A model generated the notes under the pieces. That model had not been told where the DNA came from, searched no databases, and worked only from the letters and a program-made list of their open reading frames with translations. The position numbers and the translations under genes were made by a program. Below are positions 43,536 through 50,629 of a DNA stretch of 64,000 bases, piece after piece. This stretch comes from Chryseobacterium sp. BLS98 (lineage in GTDB: Bacteria > Bacteroidota > Bacteroidia > Flavobacteriales > Weeksellaceae), in contig NZ_LFNF01000002.1 in the NCBI RefSeq assembly GCF_001045445.1, forward strand, positions 806,001 to 870,000, read 5' to 3'. The first letter of the stretch is position 1; the number at the start of each line of letters is the position of its first letter.

Positions 43536-44099
43536 TTAAGACAACAGAGCCTCAATCATTTTTTTTATCTGGTCAAAAGAATCAGTGCTTTTATGAATTG
43601 TAGAAGTCACCACCGCGCCTTCTATCAGTAAGAAAATGTTTTCAGTAACGCAATTTGGATCAATATCCTTTTTACTTTCTGCATATTCGTCAACCAGACT
43701 TCTGATCAATTCTTTTTGCTTCGTCTTATGGTGTTTTACAAAATCAGAAACTGGCAGATTGCTGTCTCCCAATTCCGAGGTGATTTTAATGAAATGGCAG
43801 CCGGCAAATTTTGAAGTTTTCTGCAGTTTTTTACGATAGTCTATCAAAGAAAGCAGCTTTTCTCTTGGGTCAGAAATCTTTGCGGAATGTTCTTCAAATC
43901 CTTTGAACCAGGCCAGCTCTTCATTAATGAGGTAAGCCTGCAGAAGATCATTCTTGGATGAGAAATGATTGTACAAAGATCCTATAGCAATATCCGCTTC
44001 AGCAATGATCTGGTTAATTCCGGTTGAATTAAAACCCTGTCTGTAGAACAAATCTGAAGCAACCCTTACGATCCTTTCCTGTACTTTTTCTTTTTTCAT
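43536..44099 (-). CDS. TetR/AcrR family transcriptional regulator
   Basis: 187 residues. The N-terminal HTH is DLFYRQGFNSTGINQIIAEADIAIGSLYNHFSSKNDLLQAY (first 55 residues, written in parts: GFNSTGINQIIAEADIAIGS then LYNHFSSKNDLL). The C-terminal TetR_C ligand domain contains a Cys-His (FAGCHFIK). It precedes the MFS pump on the same strand, and both have TAGATA-type palindromes upstream. It most likely represses the pump and itself. Confidence 0.92.
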   Translation of the reverse strand: MKKEKVQERIVRVASDLFYRQGFNSTGINQIIAEADIAIGSLYNHFSSKNDLLQAYLINEELAWFKGFEEHSAKISDPREKLLSLIDYRKKLQKTSKFAGCHFIKITSELGDSNLPVSDFVKHHKTKQKELIRSLVDEYAESKKDIDPNCVTENIFLLIEGAVVTSTIHKSTDSFDQIKKMIEALLS

Positions 44100-44124
44100 C
44101 TGAAATTATTTTTACAAATGTATG

Positions 44125-44154
44125 TATAAAATAGATAAGTCTATCTATTTTATA
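44125..44154. promoter_or_regulatory. 13-bp-arm palindrome upstream of the tetR gene
   Basis: TATAAAATAGATA (44125-44137) pairs with TATCTATTTTATA (44142-44154) around AGTC. A minus-strand -7 box (TACATTTG, plus-strand 44115-44122) lies right beside it, so a bound repressor would block the -33 region of the tetR promoter. Confidence 0.65.
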
Positions 44155-44282
44155 ATAAATAATCATCCTAAAGTAAAAGTGCTTAAGTTTCATTAATCAT
44201 AAAAGATTAAACATCCACTGCATAACATTTTTAATTGTAATCATTACATATTTTGTATCTTTAGTTACCATTTGGAAAAGAC

Positions 44283-44918
44283 ATGTGGTATACAAGCATG
44301 GCAGAAGAACTTTTTTTCATCAAGACGAATCCTAATATTGCCAAAATCAATTTGTACAATAAACTATGCCGTGATGAGGAAAAAATCATCGGCTTTCTTC
44401 AGCCCGATGCCAGAGCAAATCTTGAAATCATTAAAAATAAAGTAAAAGATTCTGTAGAAAGTCTTTCCAAAGAGGAGCTTTCGAGTATTTTCCAATGGCT
44501 CAGCAGTGCTTATCCTGCGGACCGGGAAGAGGCTAAAACCCAACTTTTCATCCATGGACTCGATCTTTTTTATGAAATTCCAAAAGAACAACATGTGAAA
44601 ACTTTTCAGGACATCCTTGCTGATTATGAGAAATATTCTAAGCGGAATCTGGATTTTATGATAGATGCCCAAAACTTCAATCAGTTCCTTATCTACGGTT
44701 TGTTTTTTACGGACATTGCCCTCAGAGAAAAAGGTAACGACACCGTACTTTCCCATTATTTAAAAACCGATTATCCTTCTTTATATACTCTTGCTGAAGA
44801 GCAATTCCGGGCCAAGGGATCAGATCAATACAATGATTCTGACCTACACCGTTATTTCGGGGAGCTATATGACCTGACTAAGTTTTATAAAGGACCAATC
44901 ATCAAACTGGATCAGTAA
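44283..44918 (+). CDS. Hypothetical protein
   Basis: 211 residues, no signal peptide, helical and acidic. Start at ATG 44283 or the sixth codon (MAEELFF). Features: LQPDARANLEIIKNKVKDS, FQWLSSAYPADREEAKTQ and a Tyr/Phe-rich end (HRYFGELYDLTKFYKG). I do not recognise the family. A -7-like TATCTTTA about 20 bases upstream with a TTG at -33 distance supports its own transcript. It is followed 25 bases later by a lipoprotein gene. Confidence 0.65.
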   Translation: MWYTSMAEELFFIKTNPNIAKINLYNKLCRDEEKIIGFLQPDARANLEIIKNKVKDSVESLSKEELSSIFQWLSSAYPADREEAKTQLFIHGLDLFYEIPKEQHVKTFQDILADYEKYSKRNLDFMIDAQNFNQFLIYGLFFTDIALREKGNDTVLSHYLKTDYPSLYTLAEEQFRAKGSDQYNDSDLHRYFGELYDLTKFYKGPIIKLDQ

Positions 44919-44943
44919 GATTTAAATTTGAAAAAAGAGATTA

Positions 44944-45693
44944 ATGATTCTCCTGCAAAAAATAAATACCAGAATTATCCTAATTTGTTCAGCATTTATG
45001 TTGATTTCCTGCAGTAAAGAATATAATCCTAACTTTTTCAATGGCGAATGGATTTCTGATTCACTAACCACCGGGCAAAATGACCACTGGAGGGAATTTT
45101 TATATTTTGACAAAGGCCATGTAGCGCGTACTACTATTTGGGGAAAAAAATATTTACTCAATAAAAATCTCAGAATAAAAGGCTTAAAGTTATATGACAG
45201 AAATAGGTTATTATTCAATATTGAGGTTATTGACTCTAATAAAATCATTGTAAAAGGTAAAGATTATTATGGAAGCTTTTACAGAGATGATTCCCAATTG
45301 TATGATATGAAAACGATTGTATCTTTGATAGAAGAAACCGAATCTAAACGAAAAAAAATAATAGGAAACTGGAAAGCTGTAGACTTCAAAATAATTTCGA
45401 TATCAAAATATCCAGAGGACAAAATCTACGCAGAATTTCCAGAAAACACAAAGATAGCAGAAGTCCCAACTAATGAAATCAAATCTGTAAATTTTGACTA
45501 TAATCAATTTTCATTTCATTATAAAGACAGGGTCGTTTCTTTTGGATATACTGCAGAAAAAGATAAAATAGAATTCGGTTCTGGAGATGTTATCTTCTCA
45601 TTTAATTATCATTTTCAAAACAACCAGCTTATTATTGATTATACAACACACAAAAATATTCTAAATACCATTACTTTTGAAAAGATTAAATAA
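44944..45693 (+). CDS. Hypothetical lipoprotein
   Basis: 249 residues. The lipobox is LISC (Cys23 or so) after a hydrophobic stretch (TRIILICSAFM). The mature part has two similar lipocalin-like starts, NFFNGEWISDSLTTG and KKIIGNWKAVDFKI, so it may be two copies of a small beta barrel domain. Its 3' end overlaps the convergent membrane-protein gene by 33 bases. Confidence 0.7.
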   Translation: MILLQKINTRIILICSAFMLISCSKEYNPNFFNGEWISDSLTTGQNDHWREFLYFDKGHVARTTIWGKKYLLNKNLRIKGLKLYDRNRLLFNIEVIDSNKIIVKGKDYYGSFYRDDSQLYDMKTIVSLIEETESKRKKIIGNWKAVDFKIISISKYPEDKIYAEFPENTKIAEVPTNEIKSVNFDYNQFSFHYKDRVVSFGYTAEKDKIEFGSGDVIFSFNYHFQNNQLIIDYTTHKNILNTITFEKIK

Positions 45694-46032
45694 TATAGGC
45701 TTAATATAACAAACCCAACCTCCCAGAAGATAAGCGGCAACATCCAGAATATCCCCGGTAAATTTTTCTGATACCATCGGACAAATAACTTCAAACAACA
45801 ATGAAAGGTAAATAACTGAGCTGAGGAAAAACTTAATATCCGGCTTCCACTGATATTCCAGTACATCATTCATCAGATATTCTATCAGGTAAGCATACAT
45901 CGGAACTGTAATGAAGTCGGTCAGGTGATTACTGATGACCGGAATAAAAATTCCTTTCTTTCTGAGAAGAATAACAATGAGCCAGATGATAAGTCCCACC
46001 ATAAACCAATACGGAATTTTATTTTTCATCAC
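45661..46032 (-). CDS. Hypothetical membrane protein (VanZ-like pattern)
   Basis: 123 residues with four hydrophobic segments (about 8-24, 36-54, 67-84, 95-113). The last segment has GDILDVAAYLLGGWVCYI, with the Asp and Gly placed as in VanZ-like proteins. The similarity is weak. The gene overlaps the convergent lipoprotein gene at its 3' end by 33 bases. Function unknown. Confidence 0.6.
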   Translation of the reverse strand: MMKNKIPYWFMVGLIIWLIVILLRKKGIFIPVISNHLTDFITVPMYAYLIEYLMNDVLEYQWKPDIKFFLSSVIYLSLLFEVICPMVSEKFTGDILDVAAYLLGGWVCYIKPILFNLFKSNGI

Positions 46033-46193
46033 ATATGAAGTATGGCCATAATGAATCCTATAATGATCTGAAGGATCTTTACCAAGGTTTCCTGTATATC
46101 TTTTCCATTTTGGGAATCTTTGTTTCCGGCAGTTTCATAATTGAATATTTTCTTTCCTTCCATCCCATTCGATTTAAGAATACAAATGTATTA

Positions 46194-46219
46194 AAAATTA
46201 GAACATTTGTTCTAATTTT
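46194..46219. promoter_or_regulatory. 12-bp-arm palindrome upstream of the 46253 tetR gene
   Basis: AAAATTAGAACA (46194-46205) and TGTTCTAATTTT (46208-46219) are perfect reverse complements around TT. The site lies at the -33 element of the tetR promoter, so autorepression is likely. Confidence 0.65.
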
Positions 46220-46248
46220 GAAATATAATTTAAACTCTCTTATATTTG
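46217..46248 (+). promoter_or_regulatory. Promoter of the 46253 tetR gene, nearly leaderless
   Basis: TTTG at 46217-46220 and TATATTTG at 46241-46248 with 20 bases between fit the consensus. The start would fall at about 46254, at the ATG itself, so the mRNA may have almost no leader. A second -7-like box, TAATTTTG, overlaps the operator (46213-46220). Confidence 0.5.
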
Positions 46249-46252
46249 AACA

Positions 46253-46921
46253 ATGAAAACAAAGGACAAGATACTTTCAAAAGCAATGGAGCTGTTCAAT
46301 GAAAAGGGCTACAATAACATTACTACAAGGCACATTGCGGCAGAACTGAATATCAGTGCGGGAAATCTGCACTATCATTTTAAACATTCGGAAGATATTA
46401 TTAAGATCCTTTTTTCTGAACTGGTCCTTAAAATGGACGATTTACTGAACAATCTGCAGAAAATAGAGAATAAGACCCTCGAAGATCTGTATCATTTTAC
46501 ATTTTCCACCTACGAAGTCTTTTATTCTTTCCGTTTTATATTTATGAATTTCTTTGATATTCTGAAACATATTCCAGCTATAGAATCGCAGTATGAATCT
46601 ATTAACATCAGCAGAAAAGATGAGTTTCAGGAGATCTTCAAAGGCTTTCAGAAAGACGGCATTTTTATAGAGGATATTCCGGATTTTATACTCAGAGGCC
46701 TCACTACACAGATTTTCATCATTGCAGACAACTGGATCATCCACAATAGCCTTGCTTTTAAACTTGAAAAAGACGAAGCAGTAAAGCACTATGCCCTGAT
46801 ACAGATGAACCTGTTCTATCCTTTACTTACCAAAGAACAGCAGAAGTTATACGAAAGAAAATATATCCATAATAATAAACCATTTCATGCAGGAACTACA
46901 TCCGGATTACCATCAGCTTAA
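46253..46921 (+). CDS. TetR/AcrR family transcriptional regulator
   Basis: 222 residues. The N-terminal HTH contains AMELFNEKGYNNITTRHIAA and NISAGNLHYHFKHSEDII. The C-terminal ligand domain is rich in Phe and Ile. A strong palindrome covers its promoter. Its last 35 bases overlap the start of an AraC-type gene, and a quinone reductase gene follows. These may form one regulatory unit for electrophile or drug stress (inferred). Confidence 0.9.
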   Translation: MKTKDKILSKAMELFNEKGYNNITTRHIAAELNISAGNLHYHFKHSEDIIKILFSELVLKMDDLLNNLQKIENKTLEDLYHFTFSTYEVFYSFRFIFMNFFDILKHIPAIESQYESINISRKDEFQEIFKGFQKDGIFIEDIPDFILRGLTTQIFIIADNWIIHNSLAFKLEKDEAVKHYALIQMNLFYPLLTKEQQKLYERKYIHNNKPFHAGTTSGLPSA

Positions 46922-47708
46922 AATCCCTGTTCCTAAGGAATTCGAGAGCATATTCACCTATTTTTATTATGCAGAAAACAGTTCGCTCGTTCCTGTTACA
47001 AAAATCATGCTTCCCTCCTATCAGACTATTATGTTGTTTTGTTTTGGGGAAAATGCCTTTATGACGACTCAGGAAAAAAATACCGTGGAGGTAAACCAGT
47101 GCATTGTTTTGGGACCGGTACGCCAGACCTTTGATTACACGCTGCCGGCAGGAACTTCTATTCTGGTAGCCAATTTTAAAGATGATGCTTTCTACAGGTT
47201 CTTTGGCAAAGCCCTTGCAGCCGGAAACGGCACGCATCCCAACGAACTTCTTCATAATAATTGTTTCACAGAACTCTGGCATCAGATCTCTGTTTTTCCG
47301 TCTCCCGAAGAGAAAACCGATCATATTCTCGAGTTTTGCAAACCTTACCTTCAAAATCAGGATGAGACCATCCACCTGCTGAGCCATTTTGAAAATCCCG
47401 CATTGAATCCTATCAAAGCAATTGCCAAACAAACCAACCAGAGTGAAAGAACTATTCAGTTGAAACATAAAACAAAACTTGGCTATTCCTCTAAAGAACT
47501 TAACCGCTATAACCGTTTTCTCAAGGCAATTGCTATCATTGAAAAAGAACTGGCCCATCAGAAAAAAATTGAATGGTTCAATATTATTGATGAATGCGGC
47601 TATTATGACCAGAGCCAGCTTATCCACGATTTTAAACACTTTATCAATCTTTCACCCTCCCAATATGTAAAATTCCAGGATGACATCTGCCGTTCCGGAT
47701 CGGCATAA
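46887..47708 (+). CDS. AraC family transcriptional regulator (DUF6597-type sensor)
   Basis: 273 residues. The N-terminal sensor has a beta-rich pattern with LPSYQTIMLFCFGE and VNQCIVLGPVRQTFDYTLPAG, as in DUF6597 regulators. The C-terminal double HTH ends with ECGYYDQSQLIHDFKHFINLSPSQY, a good AraC signature. It starts inside the end of the tetR gene (35-base overlap). A long open frame on the opposite strand of this gene is judged to be a shadow. Confidence 0.85.
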   Translation: MQELHPDYHQLKIPVPKEFESIFTYFYYAENSSLVPVTKIMLPSYQTIMLFCFGENAFMTTQEKNTVEVNQCIVLGPVRQTFDYTLPAGTSILVANFKDDAFYRFFGKALAAGNGTHPNELLHNNCFTELWHQISVFPSPEEKTDHILEFCKPYLQNQDETIHLLSHFENPALNPIKAIAKQTNQSERTIQLKHKTKLGYSSKELNRYNRFLKAIAIIEKELAHQKKIEWFNIIDECGYYDQSQLIHDFKHFINLSPSQYVKFQDDICRSGSA

Positions 47709-47783
47709 TGCATTTCGTTTTCTTACAATTTTTGCGAATTGTCTTCCTCTACATTTGTCTCATAAAATTTAAATACAAAAGCA

Positions 47784-48374
47784 ATGAGACATTTAATCAT
47801 TTATGCACATCCTAACGAAAACAGCTTAAACAGCAGCCTTCTTCAAACCGTAGTTGAAAGCCTTGAAAGAGAAAATCACGAAATAGAAATAAGGGACCTC
47901 AACAAAATCGGATTTGATCCCGTCCTTTCATTGGCAGATATGCAGGGCCAGCGTGCCGGAAAGGTTTCAGATGATGTGAAAACAGAACAGGATTTCATTT
48001 CCTGGGCAGAATTTATCACATTTATTTACCCGATTTGGTGGACCGGAATGCCAGCCATTATGAAAGGGTATATTGACCGGGTTTTCAGCTATAATTTTGC
48101 CTACCGATATGACCAAGGAGTTCAGAAAGGACTTTTAAAAGGCAAAAAAGCAGTAATTATTAACACCCACGGAAAGTCCCATGAGGAATATGAGCGTATG
48201 GGAGTGGATAAAGCACTTACCTTAACATCAGACAACGGAATCTTCCTGTACAGCGGTTTTGAAATCATACAGCATTTCTTTTTTGACAGGGCAGACAAAG
48301 CTTCCCAGGAAGACCTCAACATCTGGAAAGAGCAGATCAGAAATACCTATTCGCAACCTGTATTCGACCTTTAA
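47784..48374 (+). CDS. NAD(P)H dehydrogenase (quinone), flavodoxin-fold
   Basis: 196 residues of the KefF/NQO1 family. Motifs: RHLIIYAHPNENSLNSSLLQ (phosphate loop), FIYPIWWTGMPAIMKGYIDRVF (flavin/active site) and INTHGKSHEEY. A second paralog (36526-37173) occurs in the window. It follows two regulators (TetR, AraC) on the same strand, one of which probably controls it. The next 250 bases carry no gene. Confidence 0.9.
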   Translation: MRHLIIYAHPNENSLNSSLLQTVVESLERENHEIEIRDLNKIGFDPVLSLADMQGQRAGKVSDDVKTEQDFISWAEFITFIYPIWWTGMPAIMKGYIDRVFSYNFAYRYDQGVQKGLLKGKKAVIINTHGKSHEEYERMGVDKALTLTSDNGIFLYSGFEIIQHFFFDRADKASQEDLNIWKEQIRNTYSQPVFDL

Positions 48375-48621
48375 ACGTGTATGTGAGAGCTGGTCATTTT
48401 AATTATACACTGCAAAATATGGGTTTAAAATAGTGCGATTACAACAGTTTTTAATTTTTTGCTTACAGAGATTTATGGCATGAAATTAGCTTCAAAAGCG
48501 CTAAGTAAAATTGTTTTGAAAACCTTTATTTTAAACCATTAAGATTAATCAACTGTCGAGAACAGTGAATTTAAATCTCAACTGATATGGAACTTTACAG
48601 AAGATCTTAGTGGTTTAAATA
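48375..48621. other. Intergenic stretch before the tyrS leader
   Basis: I see no gene here. It holds the word ATGTGAGAGCTG near 48382, shared with the interior of the inverted repeat at 16094-16364, and otherwise A/T-rich DNA. It ends at the promoter of the tyrS leader. Confidence 0.4.
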
Positions 48622-48652
48622 TTGGATTTATCTTAATTTTTTTCTACATTTA
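48622..48652 (+). promoter_or_regulatory. Promoter of the tyrS leader
   Basis: TTG at 48622-48624 and TACATTTA at 48645-48652, 20 bases apart, match the -33 box and all but the last base of the -7 box. Transcription would begin near 48658, only about three bases before the ATG of the leader ORF. Confidence 0.6.
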
Positions 48653-48660
48653 CACTATCA

Positions 48661-48756
48661 ATGAAACATTTAAACAGCATATTGCGTCTTCCATTTTTTA
48701 ATGAGTATTACTCCCCGGCGAACCGTTCGGGAAGACTTTCTATATCTGTAATCTAA
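48661..48756 (+). CDS. Putative tyrosine leader peptide upstream of tyrS (31 aa)
   Basis: A 31-codon ORF starts with ATG at 48661, directly after the predicted transcription start, and ends with TAA 48754-48756. Codons 12-17 read FFNEYY, with consecutive Tyr codons TAT TAC at 48706-48711. Those codons sit four bases before a hairpin-forming sequence (48715-48731). The peptide has no signal peptide or domain and resembles biosynthetic leader peptides in position and content. It is the proposed sensor of charged tRNA-Tyr for the terminator in front of tyrS. This is a sequence-based inference. Confidence 0.6.
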   Translation: MKHLNSILRLPFFNEYYSPANRSGRLSISVI

Positions 48757-48809
48757 CAAGAATAACATCCATAATATAGAGCCCGGACAGTATTGTCCGG
48801 GCTTTTTTT
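48715..48809 (+). promoter_or_regulatory. Putative tyrS transcription attenuator
   Basis: Three mutually exclusive pairings are possible. (a) Protector hairpin: CC 48715-48716 with GG 48730-48731, and CGAA 48719-48722 with TTCG 48726-48729, loop CCG. (b) Antiterminator: GTTCGGG 48725-48731 with CCCGGAC 48782-48788, seven pairs including one G-U. (c) Terminator 48781-48802. A ribosome stalled at the Tyr codons 48706-48711 would cover the 5' side of hairpin (a), free 48725-48731 and allow (b), so tyrS is transcribed. Efficient translation would favour (a) and (c). Confidence 0.6.
48781..48809 (+). terminator. Intrinsic terminator 18 bases before tyrS
   Basis: GCCCGGACA (48781-48789) and TGTCCGGGC (48794-48802) form a perfect 9-bp stem with loop GTAT, followed by seven T. 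There is no room for a promoter between it and the tyrS ATG at 48828, so any tyrS transcript has to read through it. Confidence 0.9.
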
Positions 48810-48827
48810 ATTTAAAATCAAAAAAAG

Positions 48828-50027
48828 ATGATCAACACACTAAAAGAAAACACAGCCATCATCCTTCCGGAAAACGGTCTGGAAGAGAAACTGAAACAGG
48901 CTGAAAAGGAAAACAGGAAATTAATTATTAAACTGGGATTTGATCCTACAGCCCCGGATTTGCATCTGGGCCATGCTGTAGTGCTCAAAAAACTAAAACA
49001 GTTTCAGGATCTGGGCCATCAGGTTGTGATTGTAGTAGGAAGTTTCACCGCAAGAATCGGTGATCCGACAGGGAAAAATAAGGCACGGAAACCTTTAAGT
49101 GCCGAAGATGTAAATCATAATGCGCAAACGTACATCAATCAGCTTTCAAAGATTATTGATGTAGAAAAAACTAAAATTGTTTTTAATTCCGATTGGCTGG
49201 ATAAGCTCAGTTTTACGGAAGTTATTCAGCTGATGTCGAAAATTACCGTCGCCCAGTTGATGCACCGGAAAGATTTCAATAAAAGATTTACCGAAAATAC
49301 CCCGATCGCAATGCATGAGCTTATTTATCCTATCCTTCAGGGTTTCGACTCTATACAGATGGCATGCGATATTGAAATGGGCGGAACAGACCAGCTTTTC
49401 AACTGTACGATGGGAAGGCAGCTTCAGGAAGCCCATCAGATGCCGGCACAGATTGTTATATGCATGCCTCTGCTTAAAGGTCTTGACGGCAAAGAAAAAA
49501 TGAGCAAATCGCTGAACAATATTATCGGACTTACCGATGAACCGAATGAGATGTTTGGAAAAACCATGTCGATCCCGGACAGTCTTATTGATGAGTTTAT
49601 CGATCTGGCTTCTGATTTCTCTGATGAGGAGAAAGCAGATTTACAATTAAAACTACAAAATGGTGAAAACCCGATGATCATCAAAAAAATGCTTGCTAAA
49701 AATATTGTTGCCCAATACCATGATCAGGCAGCAGCCGGGCTTGCAGAAAGCTTCTTCAACAGTCAGTTTCAAAGCAAAAATTCTGAAGAAAAAGTTTATG
49801 AACCCATTTCTTTAAACTCGTTGCCTCATACAGACAACCGGATAATATTGGTGGAACTCTGCAGCAAGCTTAAAACCGACCTCAGTAAATCGGCAATCCG
49901 GAGAATGATCCGAAGCGGAGGTATTCAGGTTAATCATATAAAAATAACGGATCCTGATGAAGAGATTGAATTATTTGCACAAACAAAGGTAAAAATCGGA
50001 AAAAGAGATTTCTTCGAACTGATATAA
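48828..50027 (+). CDS. tyrS: Tyrosine--tRNA ligase (TyrZ-type)
   Basis: Class I synthetase for tyrosine, 399 residues. The HIGH motif is HLGH (residues 46-49) in FDPTAPDLHLGHAVVL, KMSKS stands at about 224-228, and a C-terminal S4 RNA-binding domain contains SKSAIRRMIRSGGIQVN. The DPTAPDLHLGH form and length fit the TyrZ/TyrS2 subgroup rather than the DPTADSLHxGH form of the classical TyrS. The genome could therefore hold another tyrS. Expression must pass a terminator just upstream. Confidence 0.95.
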   Translation: MINTLKENTAIILPENGLEEKLKQAEKENRKLIIKLGFDPTAPDLHLGHAVVLKKLKQFQDLGHQVVIVVGSFTARIGDPTGKNKARKPLSAEDVNHNAQTYINQLSKIIDVEKTKIVFNSDWLDKLSFTEVIQLMSKITVAQLMHRKDFNKRFTENTPIAMHELIYPILQGFDSIQMACDIEMGGTDQLFNCTMGRQLQEAHQMPAQIVICMPLLKGLDGKEKMSKSLNNIIGLTDEPNEMFGKTMSIPDSLIDEFIDLASDFSDEEKADLQLKLQNGENPMIIKKMLAKNIVAQYHDQAAAGLAESFFNSQFQSKNSEEKVYEPISLNSLPHTDNRIILVELCSKLKTDLSKSAIRRMIRSGGIQVNHIKITDPDEEIELFAQTKVKIGKRDFFELI

Positions 50028-50043
50028 ATAAAGGTGTTTTTAA

Positions 50044-50051
50044 TATATTTG
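50044..50051 (+). promoter_or_regulatory. -7 element upstream of the GNAT gene
   Basis: TATATTTG fully matches TAnnTTTG. It lies 12 bases before ATG 50063, so the leader would be very short. Confidence 0.45.
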
Positions 50052-50062
50052 TTTTTGTGAAT

Positions 50063-50503
50063 ATGAACACTACTATCACCTACAGAAAAGCATCAGAAAA
50101 TGATATAGACTATCTTCTTGATCTGAGAACCCAAACCATGAATCCCCATTATGCTGATTCCGGCCTTCCGACAGACAGGGAATCTACGCTCCAGAGAATT
50201 CTTTATCAGTTTGACAAGGCTAATATCATCCTTTTAAACAACGAGCCCGCAGGATTGCTGAAGATCAATAAAGCAGCTGATAAAACGGAAGTACTTCAGC
50301 TTCAGATCGATCCTGATCAGCAGGGAAAAGGACTCGGAAGAACTATTTTAACCGATATTCTGAAAGAAGCTTCCACGGAAAGAAAAACCGTATCATTAAG
50401 TGTATTAAAAACCAATAAAGCACAACACTTATACGCGGATTTAGGCTTTAAAATCGTCGGTGAAGATGATCATTCCTATTTTATGGAATTCTCTGAAAGA
50501 TAA
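50063..50503 (+). CDS. GNAT family N-acetyltransferase
   Basis: 146 residues from ATG 50063; GTG 50057 in frame is an alternative. The acetyl-CoA binding motif A is LQLQIDPDQQGKGLGRTILT (QxxGxG as QQGKGLG). The last strand ends with HLYADLGFKIVGEDDHSYFME. Acceptor unknown. It lies 35 bases after tyrS and could be in part co-transcribed. Confidence 0.88.
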   Translation: MNTTITYRKASENDIDYLLDLRTQTMNPHYADSGLPTDRESTLQRILYQFDKANIILLNNEPAGLLKINKAADKTEVLQLQIDPDQQGKGLGRTILTDILKEASTERKTVSLSVLKTNKAQHLYADLGFKIVGEDDHSYFMEFSER

Positions 50504-50562
50504 ATATTTACTTAAGTTATAAAAAAACTGAATATCCTTATCGGGTTATCACTCGTTCGGAG

Positions 50563-50622
50563 GTATTCCCCTCCCCTGGAGGGGTGGCGAAAATTCAAAG
50601 AATTTCTGACGGGGTGGTCAGC
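50563..50622. repeat. Dispersed repeat between convergent genes
   Basis: The stretch holds the palindrome CCCCTCCCCTGGAGGGG and the words AAAATTCAAAGAATTT and ACGGGGTGGT. I recall this combination as a widespread intergenic repeat in Flavobacteriia. It sits between the GNAT gene and the kinase gene and may also serve as their terminator. Confidence 0.55.
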
Positions 50623-50629
50623 CCACATC

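Noticed and set aside
46035..46256. 73-aa plus-strand ORF upstream of the tetR gene
   Set aside because: Its 3' half contains a perfect operator palindrome and the tetR promoter, and it overlaps the next start. It is probably not coding.
46896..47639. 247-codon open frame on the minus strand
   Set aside because: It lies wholly opposite the AraC-type gene, which has clear HTH motifs. The frame is a codon-bias shadow.
48661..48828. T-box riboswitch in front of tyrS
   Set aside because: No T-box sequence, specifier loop or Stem I pattern was found; the leader ORF and antiterminator pairing explain the terminator better.
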